A DNA stretch of 64,000 bases from Takakia lepidozioides. Taxonomy: Eukaryota; Streptophyta; Takakiopsida; Takakiales; Takakiaceae. This document shows positions 1 through 11,206 of the stretch, piece by piece (positions within the stretch are counted from its first letter, which is position 1; the number at the start of each line of letters is the position of its first letter). The stretch spans positions 61,876,001 to 61,940,000 of the forward strand of contig CM060733.1 of assembly GCA_030704615.1 (NCBI GenBank). The letters run 5' to 3'. The position numbers were made by a program, and so were the translations under genes. The notes under the pieces are model-generated. The model saw only the letters and a list, made by a program, of their open reading frames with translations, made no database searches and was not told where the DNA came from.

Positions 1-209
1 GGGAGATGTGCACACAAGACTGCCAGGATAGCGTGCGGGGAAGCTCCCTGGTAGAAGGAGGATGCAGCGATGGGAAGGAATGCGGTGCCGATTTGTCCGA
101 GCGACGAAGCCTGATCCAAATCCAGGGAGCCAACTATCTCAAAAATCCACAGTTAGAGTGTTAATGAATCTTGTCTCCGGAATGCGGCCCCTGGTCTTTG
201 CGCAATAAT
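1..209 (-). other. Gene A upstream leader, inverted copy
   Basis: This stretch is a near-identical reverse complement of 29345-29553, the sequence just upstream of the gene A reading frame in T1. The probable gene A start codon (29642 in T1) would lie left of base 1, so only leader or promoter DNA is present. It shows that gene A points away from the palindrome array in T3 as well, supporting a divergent gene A/gene B layout. Confidence 0.7.
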
Positions 210-2225
210 TGCCAACGGTATGCAGTCAGAATGTGGGGGGCCGTCCGGATGATGTCGGCTAAAGGGGAGAAGCCGGCACCGTGCCGTCACATTACTACCC
301 CCGGATGGAAATTCGGCACTGAATATCCAACAGGGGCCGCACGTATGAAGTCGCCTCGGGCAGAGAAGCCGGAACCTATCCGACAGAGAACAACCCCCGG
401 ATGGAAATTCAGCGTCGAATTTCCATTCGGATCCACCCAAAGAAAGTCATGTCGGGGGTCAGGCCGAAAATTGGCCGACATAAAAACCTCCGCGGATGGA
501 AAAACGGCGCCGAATTTCCATCCGAGGCCTTTCGGATGCAGTCGGCTCGGGGGAAAGGCCGCCATCTGGCCCTTACATTACAACCCCCGGACGGAAATTC
601 GGCACCGAATATACAACAGGGGAAGCCCGGATGAAGTCGCCTCGGGCGTAGAGGCCGACGCGTGTGCGACAGAGAATATCCCCTGGATGGAGATTCGGCA
701 CCGAATTTCCATCCGGGCCCCCCCAAAGGAAGTCGTGTCGGGGGGTCAGGCCAAAAACTGGCCGGCATAAAAACATCCCCAGATGGAAAAACGGCGCCGA
801 ATTTCCATCCGGGGCGGTTCGGATGCAATCGGGGAGGGGGGAGAGGCCGGCACCTGGCCGTCACAGTTCAACCCCCGGACGGAAATTCGGCACCGAATAT
901 CCAACAGGGGACGCCCGGATGAAGTCGCCGCGGGCGTAGAGGCCGGCACGTGTTCGACAGAGAGTATTCCTTGGATGAAGATTCGGCGCCGAATTTCCAT
1001 CCGGGGCCGTTCCAATGCAGTCGGAGAGGGGGGAGAGGCCGGCACCTGGCCGTCATATTTCAACCCCCGGACGGAAATTCGGCACCGAATATCCAACAGA
1101 GCGGCGGAGAGGCCGGCACCTCTCCGACAGAGACCATCCCCCGGATGGAAATTCGGCGCCGAATTTCCATCGGGGCCCCCTCAAAGGAAGTCGTAAAAAC
1201 CTCCCAGAATGGAAAAACGGCGCCGAATTTCTTTCCGAGGCTGTTCCGATTTGCCTCTAGCAGTCAAGGATTCCAAGAAAAACGTGTCTACAAGTGCACT
1301 TCAGCCACAAAACAAACAGTTAGGTTTGTTTTTCTCCGAAAAATCAATCGGACACGCTCAGAATTACCTGCAGGAAGGTAATTCAGCGCTTCGAAATACC
1401 TGGCGAATGGAAATTCGGGGCCGAATATGCATACGCCAGCGATCCGACTTACCTGCTGGATGGAAATTCGGCGCCGGATTTCCATCCATCCGGGATTCGA
1501 ATTACCTGCAGGATGGAAATTCGGCGCCGGATTTCCATCCATCCGCCTCCGAATTACTTGCGTGAGGGAAATTTCGCGCGTCGCCCTATCTTGCAGGATG
1601 AAAATTCGGGGCCGGATTTCCATCCATCCGCCTCCGAATTACATGCATGAGGGAAATTTCGCGCGCCGCCCTACCTGCGCGGATGGAAATCCGGCGCCGG
1701 ATTTCCATCCATCCGCTTCTGAATTACCTGCGTGAGGGAAATTTCGCGCACCGCCCTACCTTGCAGGATGGAAATTCGGCGCTGAATTTCCATCCTGCTT
1801 GGCTCCGAATTACCTGCGTGAGGGAAATTTCGCGCGCCGCCCTACCTGCGCGGATGGAAATCCGGCGCCGGATTTCCATCCATCCGCTTCTGAATTACCT
1901 GCGTGAGGGAAATTTCACGCGCCGCCCTACCTTGCAGGATGGAAATTCGGCGCTGAATTTCCATCCTGCTTGGCTCTGAATTACCTGCGTGAGGGAAATT
2001 TCGCACGCCGCCCTACCTGCGCGGATGGAAATCCGGCGCCGGATTTCCATCCATCCGCTTCTGAATTACCTGCGTGAGGGAAATTTCGCGCGCCGCCCTA
2101 CCTTGCAGGATGGAAATTCGGCGCTGAATTTCCATCCTGCTGCGCTCTGAATTACCTGCAGGATGGAAATCCGGCGCCGGATTTCCATCCTGCAGCGCTC
2201 CAAATTACCTCTACGTTGGAAATTC
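210..2225. repeat. Palindrome array, left arm (T3)
   Basis: Tandem units are built on a perfect 30-bp palindrome with half-site GGATGGAAATTCGGC. Two zones are visible. From 210 to about 1260 the units also contain GCCGGCACC-type segments. From about 1440 to 2200 the spacing is roughly 80-90 bp, and many units read GGATGGAAATCCGGC plus its exact complement, which keeps the palindrome. A non-palindromic island at 1262-1345 (A-rich, ending in gtttgtttttctccg) is conserved in the other arm at about 17015-17105. Both strands give similar spurious peptides here, so no gene is called. Confidence 0.9.
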
Positions 2226-2664
2226 CGGGCCGAGTTCCGTCGTTTTTCATCCGACATGGAAGGTTTCATCCGACATTTAATTGCGCAGTTGGGCAATAAA
2301 TATCCACCGCCGTCCGTTTTTATTCGGGTTGGCGACACATGGCTTCCTGGATACGTACCCTAAATCTGATGCTAATCTTGGCTTAACATGCTATTCGAGG
2401 CATGTACCCCAAAAACGGAGATCTTTTTCCATTTTGGCTGGGACTTATGCCGCCTGAAGGGCATGGCTCTCCTGAGAGAGACCTCACATCCAGACCGCGG
2501 CGGAAGTTGAAAGCTCTGTACTACGGACGACAGAAAAGGTGATACATTCTTAACCAAATTGTGGTGGCAACAACTCGTTTTTGTGGTGTTTGGCGCTTAC
2601 GAATATGCTGGGTGGTTGGACAGACCCGGTGGCTCCAAATCTAGAATGGTTCCCAAAGTACCAG
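2226..2664 (+). other. Array-to-gene B junction in T3
   Basis: The stretch starts where palindromes fade and ends at the first recognisable gene B exon. From about 2533 onward it matches the T2 strand downstream of the exon at 63427-63714, including a gtgatacattcttaacc donor-like site. Bases 2226-2532 have no counterpart among the T2 exons in this window. The N-terminal exons seen in T2 are therefore absent, most simply by deletion. I see no convincing gene in 2226-2532. Confidence 0.5.
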
Positions 2665-3066
2665 GGACATGTGGAGCTTCCCCAAACCGGACAAACTCTC
2701 TGACCCCACATTCGACATGTGGATGAACCGCATGACATGGTGGTTTCAGGTACTTCCCCACGCTTCGTTTGGGGCTTCTACTCTACTAGGAGGTGGATTC
2801 ATTGTATTTTTTCAGGAAAGCGATCTGATGGAGAATCTCCACAGGTGACAACGAAAAGCAGCTGGACAAGAGCAGCTGGACACACAAGCACATCAGTTCA
2901 AGATGGAGATATCTCCTGCAGCAGAGAGCCTACGCGACTATGTGATGAGGTACTTTCTGCTCTACAAAACCAACCTATTCTTTCGGGAGATAGCAGATGC
3001 TCGCCGGAGCCACGAGTTCACCGACCAGCCGAACGCGGACAAAGCAGCAATGCGCCTTCTGTATAG
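2665..3066 (+). pseudogene. Gene B exons (T3): 2665-2749 and 2816-3066
   Basis: Two exons match T2 63217-63301 and 62907-63150. The first starts after a gtaccag acceptor and encodes a Trp-rich segment (WSFPKPDK, then MTWWFQ), ending at a gtacttcc donor. The second follows a T-rich ttttttcag acceptor, encodes a segment with SPAAESLRDYV and ADKAAMRLLYR, and stops at donor gtacat. I recognise no domain. Reading frame and splice sites are conserved between two diverged copies, which is why they are called exons. The small intron is 66 bp. Confidence 0.6.
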
Positions 3067-3845
3067 GTACATATGCGCTGCCTTTCTTTCAAGTCCCTGC
3101 ATTTCAGGATATTAGAGGCCTCATGTGGTGTTAGGGAAAATGGCGCCGAATTTCCAGTCAGGGCTCCGAAAATGGCTAAGTCCCTAGACTGACTGGCACT
3201 GAACTGGAAATTCGGCGCCATTTACCAGTTCCAGGCCCTATTGCCGTTCAGGGACTTAGCCATTTTCGGGCTAAGTCCCTAGGGTGGCTGGCCCTGAAGT
3301 GGAAATTTGGCGCCATTTTCCAGTTCTAGGCCCTGTTGCCATTCAGGGACTTAGCCATTTTCGGGCTAAGTCCCTAGACTGGCTGGCCCCGAACTGGAAA
3401 CTCGGCATCATTTTCCAGTTCTAGGCCCTATTGCCGTTCAGGGACGTAGCCATTTTCGGGCTAAGTCCCTAGGGTGGTTGGCCCTGAACTGGAAATTCGG
3501 CGCCATTTTCCAGTTCTAGGCCCTATTGCCGTTCAGGGACGTAGCCATTTTCGGGCTAAGTCCCTAGGGTGGCTGGCCCTGAACTGGAAATTCAGCGCCA
3601 TTTTTCCAGTTCTAGGCCCTATTGCGGTTCTGGGACTTGGCCATCTTCGGGCCAAACCGGGAAAAATGGCGCCGAATTTCCAGTTCAGGGCTCCCAAGAT
3701 GGCTAAGTCCCTAGGGTGGCAGTCACCGAAAACCGAAATTCGGCGCCATTTTTCCATTTCTAGGCCCACTCACATCCGCCCCAACCTGGGAAAATGGTGC
3801 CGAATATGCATTTCAGGGACCTCATTGTGTTTTTCATGAATGCAG
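3067..3845 (+). repeat. Gene B intron filled with hairpin units (T3)
   Basis: The intron runs from gtacat (3067) to an atgcag acceptor (3845). Its interior (about 3135-3800) is a tandem array with a period near 120 bp. Each unit has two nested inverted repeats. One is GGGACTTAGCC facing GGCTAAGTCCC across a short loop. The other is GAACTGGAAATTCGGCGCC facing a GGCGCC-attTTCCAGTTC half. T2 has the same intron (61989-62906) with the same unit. A transcript would fold into a row of hairpins. Confidence 0.75.
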
Positions 3846-4979
3846 GTACTGCAAGTTCTCCTTTTTGGAGAAAGGTCATCTGTCTTTCGAGCCACCATTC
3901 TTCCTGGCATGGAGGAACCCTGGGGCTGACTCCATGTACACTGACGATATTGTGAAGGAGTGGCATCTGGAACATTTGCGTGATTGCCCTTGGTATGTGG
4001 ACCTTCCGCCCGGCTCGCTCGACCCATCCGAGTTTCAATTGAAGCTGGATGCTGAATTCCGACAAAACCGGGCTCCGCTGCCTCCGTTGGGTGCAAAAGA
4101 GGCAAAAGCGCTTGCGAACTCTAGGAAAGCGGCAGAGCTTGCTCAGGCAGGAATTCAGGAGAAATTGCATGATAAGAGTAAAGGCCAAAGGAAAAGGACA
4201 AGGAAACAGGTGAGTGCAGTAACACCCAAAAAGAAGAAAACCATCGGGGCATCGGAGGAGGCGCAGGAGGGGACCCAAGAGAGTGACTCGGACGACGACT
4301 TTGTTCAAGGTCCTGCGACTGCTGTTGCTCCTACCCAGTCACCAGTCGTCCGGGTTCCCAAGTCAGTTCGGAGTGGGACTGGCTCTGCCAAGAAGTTGGC
4401 ATTTGAGGGCGAGCCTACACGGCGGTATTCGGCGGTGACGTTTACGCACAGGCCAAAGCTAGAACCTCCAACCATCATCCAATGCGTCAATGAGAGCTTC
4501 CTTGATGCTCTCGCTGCCAGGGCGAAGAAGGTGGCACACAGCAAGTCTCTGGCGGAGCAGAAGGGGAAAGCCAAGAAGAGGGCTGGCGGTACAGAGCCTA
4601 AAGACACCCCTGGTTTTGAAGCCATGATGGAATTCTTCACAGCTGTGAGCACGGATTGCAAGAGCACTCGGGGGGGGGGGGGGGGGTTGAGGTGGAGAGA
4701 GCTTGCGACATGATTCTCCTCGACATTCCAGATGGGGAGCTGCTGGAGGGCCTGGATGGTGTGCCCACCTGGAACAGGTTTACTGAGGACTACTGGAAAC
4801 CCGGGTTTGGGCTGGCGGGGATGCTTCTGGATGACGGTGGATGTGTGGTTGTCCTTGCCACGAGAGGGAAGACCACAGAGAATGCGGTGGCAAGGTGGAC
4901 ACCGAAAAGTGTCACCCCGGTCCTCCTCAGAAAATGGTTCTGCATCAGTACACAGGGGTTGCAAACAGAGGGCCAAAGT
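3846..4979 (+). pseudogene. Gene B central exon, methyltransferase-like (T3)
   Basis: The exon follows acceptor atgcag and matches T2 60865-61988. It encodes a Trp/Pro-rich start (FFLAWRNPGADSMYTDD), a Lys-rich and acidic low-complexity middle (KGQRKRTRK, TPKKKKT, ESDSDDD), and then a segment with ACDMILLDIPDGELLEG, followed by a GLAGMLLDDGGCVVVLATRG strand-turn-strand. The last part looks like motif IV and following strands of an amino-methyltransferase, with DIPD in place of DPPY. A run of 17 G at 4670-4686 puts upstream and downstream halves out of frame. The exon ends at donor gtaagt. Confidence 0.6.
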
Positions 4980-5086
4980 GTAAGTTATCAATCTATTGCA
5001 TTCACTTCATATTGTGGTGTATGTTAAGTAGACCCTGGAGTTGATCCCATCTTTGTTGGATGTGCAGACATTGGTGTTTGAGGCAT
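4980..5086 (+). pseudogene. Gene B small intron and truncated next exon (T3)
   Basis: An 88-bp intron (4980-5067) has donor gtaagttat and acceptor gatgtgcag, both conserved in T2. The following exon reads TLVFEA and then loses similarity to T2 at 5086, marking the truncation of T3. The next sequence is unrelated. Confidence 0.65.
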
Positions 5087-5944
5087 CACTAGAAGCATTC
5101 CTGTCATTTACCACTAGGGTAACGACTCATTTTGAGTCGTAAAAGTCAAAAAACTGGGATCGACTGGAAGTTACAACAGACTAGTTACAACAGACGTGGT
5201 AGTTGGGTTGGACATCCAATGATTGGAGTGGTAAAGGACGCAGACGCGCGAACAACTGCTCAGCGATTAATGCGATTAATGCGATTAATGCTGAAGAACC
5301 ACGTGGCGTAACCAGGCGGGCCGCCCGTGTGTCTAACCTTTTGGGCTGACTTTGACTTTTCCCTCCGGATGAGTGGACCGACTCACTGAAGCGCGGTGAC
5401 ACATGGACGCGGACGTGGACGACGATGTGGATGCCGACGTGGCGGCGCCACGACGAGCACCACTGCTGCCACGTGGCCACGAGCCCGGGGCGCCACGTGG
5501 TAGTAAACCACATAACTTGCAGTGCTACATGCCCAGTGGCAGTTGCGACTGCGGAAGTTGGCGCAACCACTGCTTTACTACTTTACATGAAGTGCTCAAA
5601 ATTACTTGAACAATCATTCATAGTGATTTATGCTTTGGAGTTTTGGTGTTTGTAGTGAGTCGACTAGTAATGCCATACAAGAGAACTAATCATGCATTAG
5701 AAATGCACAAACGATGAAAGACATGCCATGAAACAAAATGAAATGAAAATGAATGAAATGAAACAAAATGTTACTTTATTACATCTGCGGAAAGCTCAAA
5801 GAGCTTTTGGAACAAAATGAAAAACACAAAGTAAAAAAGCAGCCCAAAAGCTACTGCTGCTCTGGGGATTGCCTAAGGGTCAAGGCCTCGTGCAAGTCAA
5901 GCAATTCTGATCCTCATAATGCAAGACTTCAGCGAGTTCCACGG
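5087..5944. other. Anonymous DNA right of T3
   Basis: I recognise no gene. A 9-bp unit gcgattaat is repeated three times near 5264-5290. A GC-rich patch at 5400-5510 is rich in the sequence CCACGTGG and its variants. An A-rich tract of aaatgaaa units lies at 5718-5770. The short open frames across 5403-5655 are repeat-driven and lack recognisable motifs. Confidence 0.5.
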
Positions 5945-7030
5945 AATAGACCATCTACCCATGGAGGTTTCTTGTAGTTATTGATCCACAGGGAATCATA
6001 GGTAAATCTTGTGCTTGAAATTTGGCCCTCTAGGATGAATCTGGACCACACTCTATCCCTACACCTTCAGCTATCCATGCCCCTGCACAAATCATGCATT
6101 CATCCTTGCCTTGCTGCTAGTAGCTGACAATGACAACCTACATTTGTTCTAGGAAACACCCAACTCAGCTTATCACATTAGTTCCTATGCTCAATTGCGT
6201 CTGCTACTCTCTGAAATGTAGCAGGCATTCACCTTTTTGCCTCGGTTGTCCCATCATTGACTGGGGGCAGAAAAGTATTCATTCCACAGCTTCTCCTCAT
6301 GTCTGTTACTTGTTTTTTGATACTTTCCTGTTGTCACACAGCAGTATCATGTAAAGTCACTCCAAACTAGATTCACTCAACCAGTTAACTTGCATAATTC
6401 AACATGGAAATTTTGGACCGATTCTAATAAGAGGGAAAAACAGGGTGAAATGTGCTGAAGAAGATGCCTTCATTAACAATGTCTGATTTTATCAATTGTG
6501 CCGTTGCTGCCAGTTGACCATCTACCCATGCAGGTTTCTTGTAGCTTCATAGTTAATCTGAAGCTTGAAGTCTGGCCCTCTTGGGTGAATCTGCACCCAC
6601 ACTCTATCCTTGCTCCTTCAACTATCCATGCCTCGCACGAATCATGCATACAACCTTGCCTTGTTGCTAGCAGTTGACGATGACAGCCTAGACTTGTTCT
6701 AGGAAGCACCCAACTCAACTTATCACACTAGTTCCTACGCTCAATTGCATCTGCTACTCTCTATAATCCAACAAACATTCACCTTCTTGCCTCGATTGTC
6801 CCACCATTGACTGGGGTCAGAAAAATATTCATTCCACAACTTCTCCTCGTCTGTGTTACCTGTTTCTGATACTTTCCTGTTGTCACATTGGCAGAATCAT
6901 GTCAAAGTCACTCCAAACTATCAAAGCTTCACTCAACCAGCTAACTTGCAGAATTCAGACATTAATAATTAGGGGCGATTCTGATAAGAGGGAAAACAAG
7001 GTGAAATTGAAGAAGGTGCCTTCATTAGCA
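5945..7030. repeat. Tandem duplication of about 0.55 kb
   Basis: Two diverged direct copies lie side by side, about 5945-6480 and 6512-7030. Shared landmarks include gaccatctacccatg, caggtttcttgtag, ccacactctatcc, ttgttctagga, tcattgactgggg and the closing gtgccttcatta-type sequence. Copies differ by scattered substitutions and small indels. Nothing in either unit looks coding. The right copy abuts the first PPR fragment at about 7040. Confidence 0.8.
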
Positions 7031-7041
7031 GTCATTACACT

Positions 7042-7245
7042 CTATCCTTCGCTCAGCCATATTGTTGAACACTCCCCGTCTACAAGGGTAATGTTCAAAA
7101 TGACATCTGCCACAATTCCAGCTTTGACGATGCAACCATGGACCTCTTTGCCCTTCCCCAGCAGGCTCGCACATGCACTACAAACGCAAACAACTGGTTG
7201 TGGCAAACTAGGAACAATATGTGTCAGAAGAAACCACTTATACAA
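7042..7245 (-). pseudogene. PPR repeat fragment
   Basis: On the minus strand this reads FVCVCSACASLL, then GKGKEVHGCIVKAG and a degraded remainder. The pattern C-ACASL...GKEVH-IVKAG is characteristic of the L/S units of plant PLS-type PPR proteins, which bind organellar RNA. Only one to two units survive, and the following residues are not PPR-like. The same block recurs at about 10005-10140, so the fragment derives from one duplicated gene. Confidence 0.6.
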
Positions 7246-7249
7246 ATCT

Positions 7250-9820
7250 ACAGCTTACAGGCTGTCTCTATCCTCAAAATCGGCAGCACATCACCCGCTG
7301 CTATGACATATATTGCCCTAGACACACATTGCCCTAACTGCCATCCCCCAAGATGCTACCCCCACCAGACTTCTCTCACTTGGGTCCTTGCAAGGCTGAC
7401 TTCCAGCTTTGACTCTGTGCATGGGGCCTATCGGACAACATACACCAGCAAGCCCTCCCCCTATCCTACATCAACTCATCTCAGTCTTATCAACTGCACA
7501 ACATATGATGGGAGTGAGTGCAACATGGGAAAGAGCCACAACACATGATGAGCTGTAGGGAAGAAGCAACATCGTGCAAGTAAAGCAAACGATGAAGCAG
7601 AAAGACGAGGCAACATGGGAGAAGGGAAAATGGGGTCCAAGGGCTGAGAAGGTCAACTGGTCAACAATGAGGAACTGGCTCTGGAGCACTATGTTGATGA
7701 TTAAAGGGAGCACCAAATACATGTGGGGCATCGCAGCAAAGTGCATGCCAACGAGGGTTAGAATAGTGCAAGAAAGACTCCACGGATGGTGGGCAGCCAA
7801 GGGAGATGCAGTGAGACAAGGCACTCATGGCAAGGGAGCTACCAAGACAAAACTGTTGATTAGGCTACGGAGAAAAAGGAAAGCACAAGATCAACTACGA
7901 GGAAAAGTAGCAATTCAAGCATGGGAGCTGCTGCTAAAACATGAGGAGGAAGACATACGAGGTGAAGCATCAAGGGAACCAGTAGGAGATGAGGAAGATG
8001 GAGCACACTTTCTTGTCAAAGGTTGGCGGCGAAGAATGCAACCCAGCAATCAGAAAGTGAGGCACCCGAGGCTGGACTGGTGCAAAGAGGTACAAAGACA
8101 GGAGCTGAGAATGAGATGTTGCCTTTCGTTGAAGTTCCCCACACAAGGGCTGTTTGGCAAGCAAAACCCCAGGCAAGGATGAGAGGTGAATCTGGGATAA
8201 AACCAGTAGCTGGGAGTGAGGAAAGACACAAGGAAGGGCAGCAATACCTTGTCAAATCTGAGGGTGATGGCTGGAGAAAATTAAACAAGGACTGGAAGTA
8301 TGGGAGCAGCAATCGCATGAAGAAAAATCTGCCTGAGACGCTGAAGAGTGAAAGGGAGGAAGACAGGCACCTCGCTTATGAAAAGTGGAAGGGCAGGGTA
8401 GAAAACCTGATGCCTGAAATTGATGGGAGCTCGTGGGAGACTCTGCCAAGAAGACTCCAATCAGCTATTGCCAACAATCGGACTAGTGAAAGATCGCCCT
8501 TGGCTGGCGCAACACCACAAAATAAGTGCAGCCCTGATAGCATGGTGAGTGGGGCACCAACAGAGCCAGAAAATGAGGGAGAAGGAGGAGACTTCCCTGC
8601 CAAGAAAGTCAATGCGGGCCTGCAGTGGCATGCAAGGAAAGGGACACCGTAAGTGTTGCCAACAGATGTAAATCAGTGCTCATTCATTCGAAAGCACCAC
8701 GGGAGATGAAGGAAAAGACACCTGCAGGGACGTTGAAGCATAAAAGAGGAGAGCACTTCACTTGGGAGAAAGTGAAGCATTGGAGAACGAGGCTGATGAC
8801 TGGCAGTCTGAAAAGGAAAGGCGGTTGTGGGAAACCCTGCCAAGACCCAAGACAACCATATAGAGAGAATCAAGCAGGTGGGAACTGCCCTTCATTGGGG
8901 TGGTGCAAACAAGAGCAAGACCAGAAGCTGAACCACATGAGAAGATAGTGTGTCATCACAGATGGAGACCCTGGAAAATGCTCTGCCCAGGAGATGAAGA
9001 ACATTAGGCAACTAGAAACGTGGGGGGCTGAATATGCTCTGCAGTCAACTTGGCTTGTTGAATGCTTGCATAAGAGATAAGGGGTTGTTGTCAGTACACG
9101 GCATTGAGTTCATCAAATCCTACAACAGCCCACCATCGCTGCCCACTGCTTACAAACTGCCACAAAAACAGTTTCACAGGACTTACAGATGATTGGTGGA
9201 AGGCAAGGCCCCTCGCCATGGGCCAGATTAATTGTATGTTGCAGCCCAGAACAACGACGAGATGTCATCTAGGGCAGCAAACCCCATCTTGGCAGCGTCT
9301 TTTGTGTGAGAGAAGTCAAGCTGAACCTGCTCATCATATCGAGTGGGATGGACCAGATGTAAAGCTGCCAAGCCAACCACACTCATATTCGCACTCAAGC
9401 AACATAAGCTGGAGCCATTTTCAGATTATGAGTACCCGTGTTTTAAGAATACTCCTTCTTCAACTTGCGGTGAACGGGTAGAAAACTTCACAATGTGCAG
9501 CAGATTAATGGACCAAGATGCGGAGCTGAATTGGGTATCCAGTTAGGCAATGCTGGTTTCAAAACCCCGTTCCATCCCTGCGTTTCGAAGATCTGGCTTG
9601 AATGGCACACTCCGGCAGTGGAAGGCTCACGGAGTAATGAGTTTGGGCTGATATGCATGCTGACATGCCATGCCGGTGCAAAGAACAACGTTCTGAGTGG
9701 CGATTGTGATCTCAAAATCTGCCCCTGCATTCAAGCTGATTTCTCTCTCGAGCAGAGCCGCCTTGTGGATGTTCCAGCCAGTGTCCAAAAACAGCTCAAG
9801 TGCAAGACAACAACATCAGC
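7250..9820. other. Anonymous interval inside the broken PPR region
   Basis: Between PPR fragments lies about 2.6 kb without a recognisable gene. The plus strand of 7560-8950 is purine-rich and has overlapping open frames of 202, 209 and 107 codons, rich in Lys, Arg, Glu and Trp. Several frames are open over the same bases and no motif is seen, which points to composition, not coding. Loosely similar gggagatgaag/aagtgaag phrases recur. An unrecognised insertion is possible. Confidence 0.35.
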
Positions 9821-9829
9821 AAGGCATGG

Positions 9830-10652
9830 TTAGCTAAGCAAGGTCATGGTGGAGAGGCATTTGAACTCTCTGAACGTAATGTGGTCGGACTTCACCCCCT
9901 CCCACATCAACTGCTCATAGGTCTCCAAAACCTGCAATCCCCGCCCCTGTTGTGCATGTCCTGCGATCATCACTTTCCACGACACCACTTTTCGCTCAGC
10001 CATATTGTTGAACACTCCCTATCTAGAAGGGTATTCATGTTCAGAATGACATCTACCACAATTCCAGCTTTGACGATGCAACCATGGACCTCTTTGCCCT
10101 TCTCCAACAGGCTCGCACATGCACTACAAACGCAAACAAACGTAATGTGCTCGGGCTTCACCCCCTAGACCCACATCATTTGCTCATAGGTCTCCAAAAC
10201 CCGCAATCCCCGCCCATGTTGTGCATGTCCTGCGATCATCACGTTCCACCACGCCACATTTCGCTCAGCCATATTGTTAAACACTCCTTCTCCACAAGGG
10301 AATGCTCCCACGTTTGGCATACATGTCGACGAGGTATTGTTACATCTGGTACAGTTCCAGCTTTGACAATGTCACGATGGACCTCTTTGCCCTTTACCAA
10401 GTCTCCAGGGCTGCCAGGTTTGCACATGCATTGCAAACACAAATGAACGTGACCCGGTCAGGCTGCACCTCTTCTCAACATTTGCTCATATGTCTCCAAT
10501 GCCCTCATCCCGCACACATGCTGGCCATATCTTGCGAGATTCAGTGTGTTCCTTGAGACAACATCTTGTTCAGCCATGTTATCAAACTCTCCCTTCGCAA
10601 CTTCATAGGTCTCCAAAAGCCTCCATCCCACGTCCCTGCTGTGCACCAGCAA
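9830..10652 (-). pseudogene. Decayed PPR gene, about six repeat units
   Basis: Read from 10652 down to 9830, minus-strand fragments in different frames give FDNMAEQDVVSRNTL, ALETYEQMLRRG, GKEVHRDIVKAG, then MAERKVVSWKVMIAGHAQQG and VLETYEQLMWEGVKSDHITF. These follow the P-L-S order of a PLS-class PPR protein, whose usual products are organellar RNA-editing or processing factors. The period is about 300 bp (three units). Frames change repeatedly and stops are frequent, so it is a pseudogene. The upstream end is cut by E1 at about 10641. No E or DYW domain is seen. Confidence 0.7.
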
Positions 10653-11206
10653 CCTTTCAGAGAGTGATAAGTGAATCTTTTCATGAGTATTTGGACGATT
10701 TCATGCAGGTGTTCTTGGATGATTTCAGTGTGTACAGCTCTAAGAATGAGCACTTGCATAAATTGGAGTTATGTTTGGCCAGATGCAGGATGAGAGGTCT
10801 GGGCCTAAATCCAGAGAAGTGTATTTTCTGTGTGAACTCATGGGTGCTTTTGGGACACATTGTGTGTAAGAGGGGACTTCTTGTGGATTCCAGGAAGACA
10901 GAGGCCATTAAAGCGTCTCCACCACCAGTAAATGTTAAGAGTCTAAGGAGATTCCTTGGACAAACCAGTTATTACAGAAAATTTGTCAAAAGGTATGCAC
11001 AGATAGCAGCACCATTGAGCAAGCTTCTGAAGAAAGATGCAGTGTTTGCATGGACAGCTGAATGTCAACAGGCTTTTGAGGAACTTACATTGTCAGTAAC
11101 AACTACACCTGTGCTGATTAACCCTCACTGGCATGTAGTATTTCATGTTCACTGTGATGCCTCAGGAGAAGCGTTGGGAGCGGTGTTAGCCCAAAATGTT
11201 ACATGA
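10643..11206 (+). pseudogene. E1 pol: partial RT and RNase H
   Basis: The frame begins at APATFQRVISESFHEYL and includes the catalytic-region motif VFLDDFSVYSS (LDD variant of the YxDD box), the thumb GLNPEKC and GHIVCKRG, and RNase H with HCDASGEALGAVLAQN. It ends in a TGA at 11204-11206, where E3 has GGA. The palm N-terminal half is missing. The clade resembles the Athila/Tat-type non-chromoviruses by the GLCNAPATFQR and DDFSV signatures; that assignment is inferred. Confidence 0.85.

Larger units (their letters stand above)
1..5086 (+). mobile_element. T3: truncated copy of TIR transposon family T
   Basis: Reading left to right it holds the inverted leader of gene A (1-209), a palindrome array (210-2225) and gene B exons (2665-5086). 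The order matches T1 in reverse: 1-209 is the reverse complement of 29345-29553, and 210-2225 corresponds to 16190-18264 reversed. Similarity to T2 (60346-63420, opposite strand) stops inside an exon at 5086, so the gene B end and its TIR are lost. The other end lies left of the window. Membership in family T rests on shared gene B and array sequence, since no TIR is visible here. Confidence 0.75.

Noticed and set aside
210-2225. CRISPR-like regular repeats
   Set aside because: Units are palindromic satellites without unique spacers of constant length, in a eukaryotic transposon, with no cas genes.
153-2363. Many overlapping open frames on both strands (peptides such as MEIRRRISI, WKFGAEFPSG)
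   Set aside because: They are read from palindromes, so both strands and several copies give the same peptides. The pattern follows the DNA repeat, not coding constraint.
7574-8948. Lys/Glu-rich frames of 202, 209 and 107 codons
   Set aside because: Overlapping frames are open over the same purine-rich DNA and none shows a recognisable motif or a homologous copy in the window.
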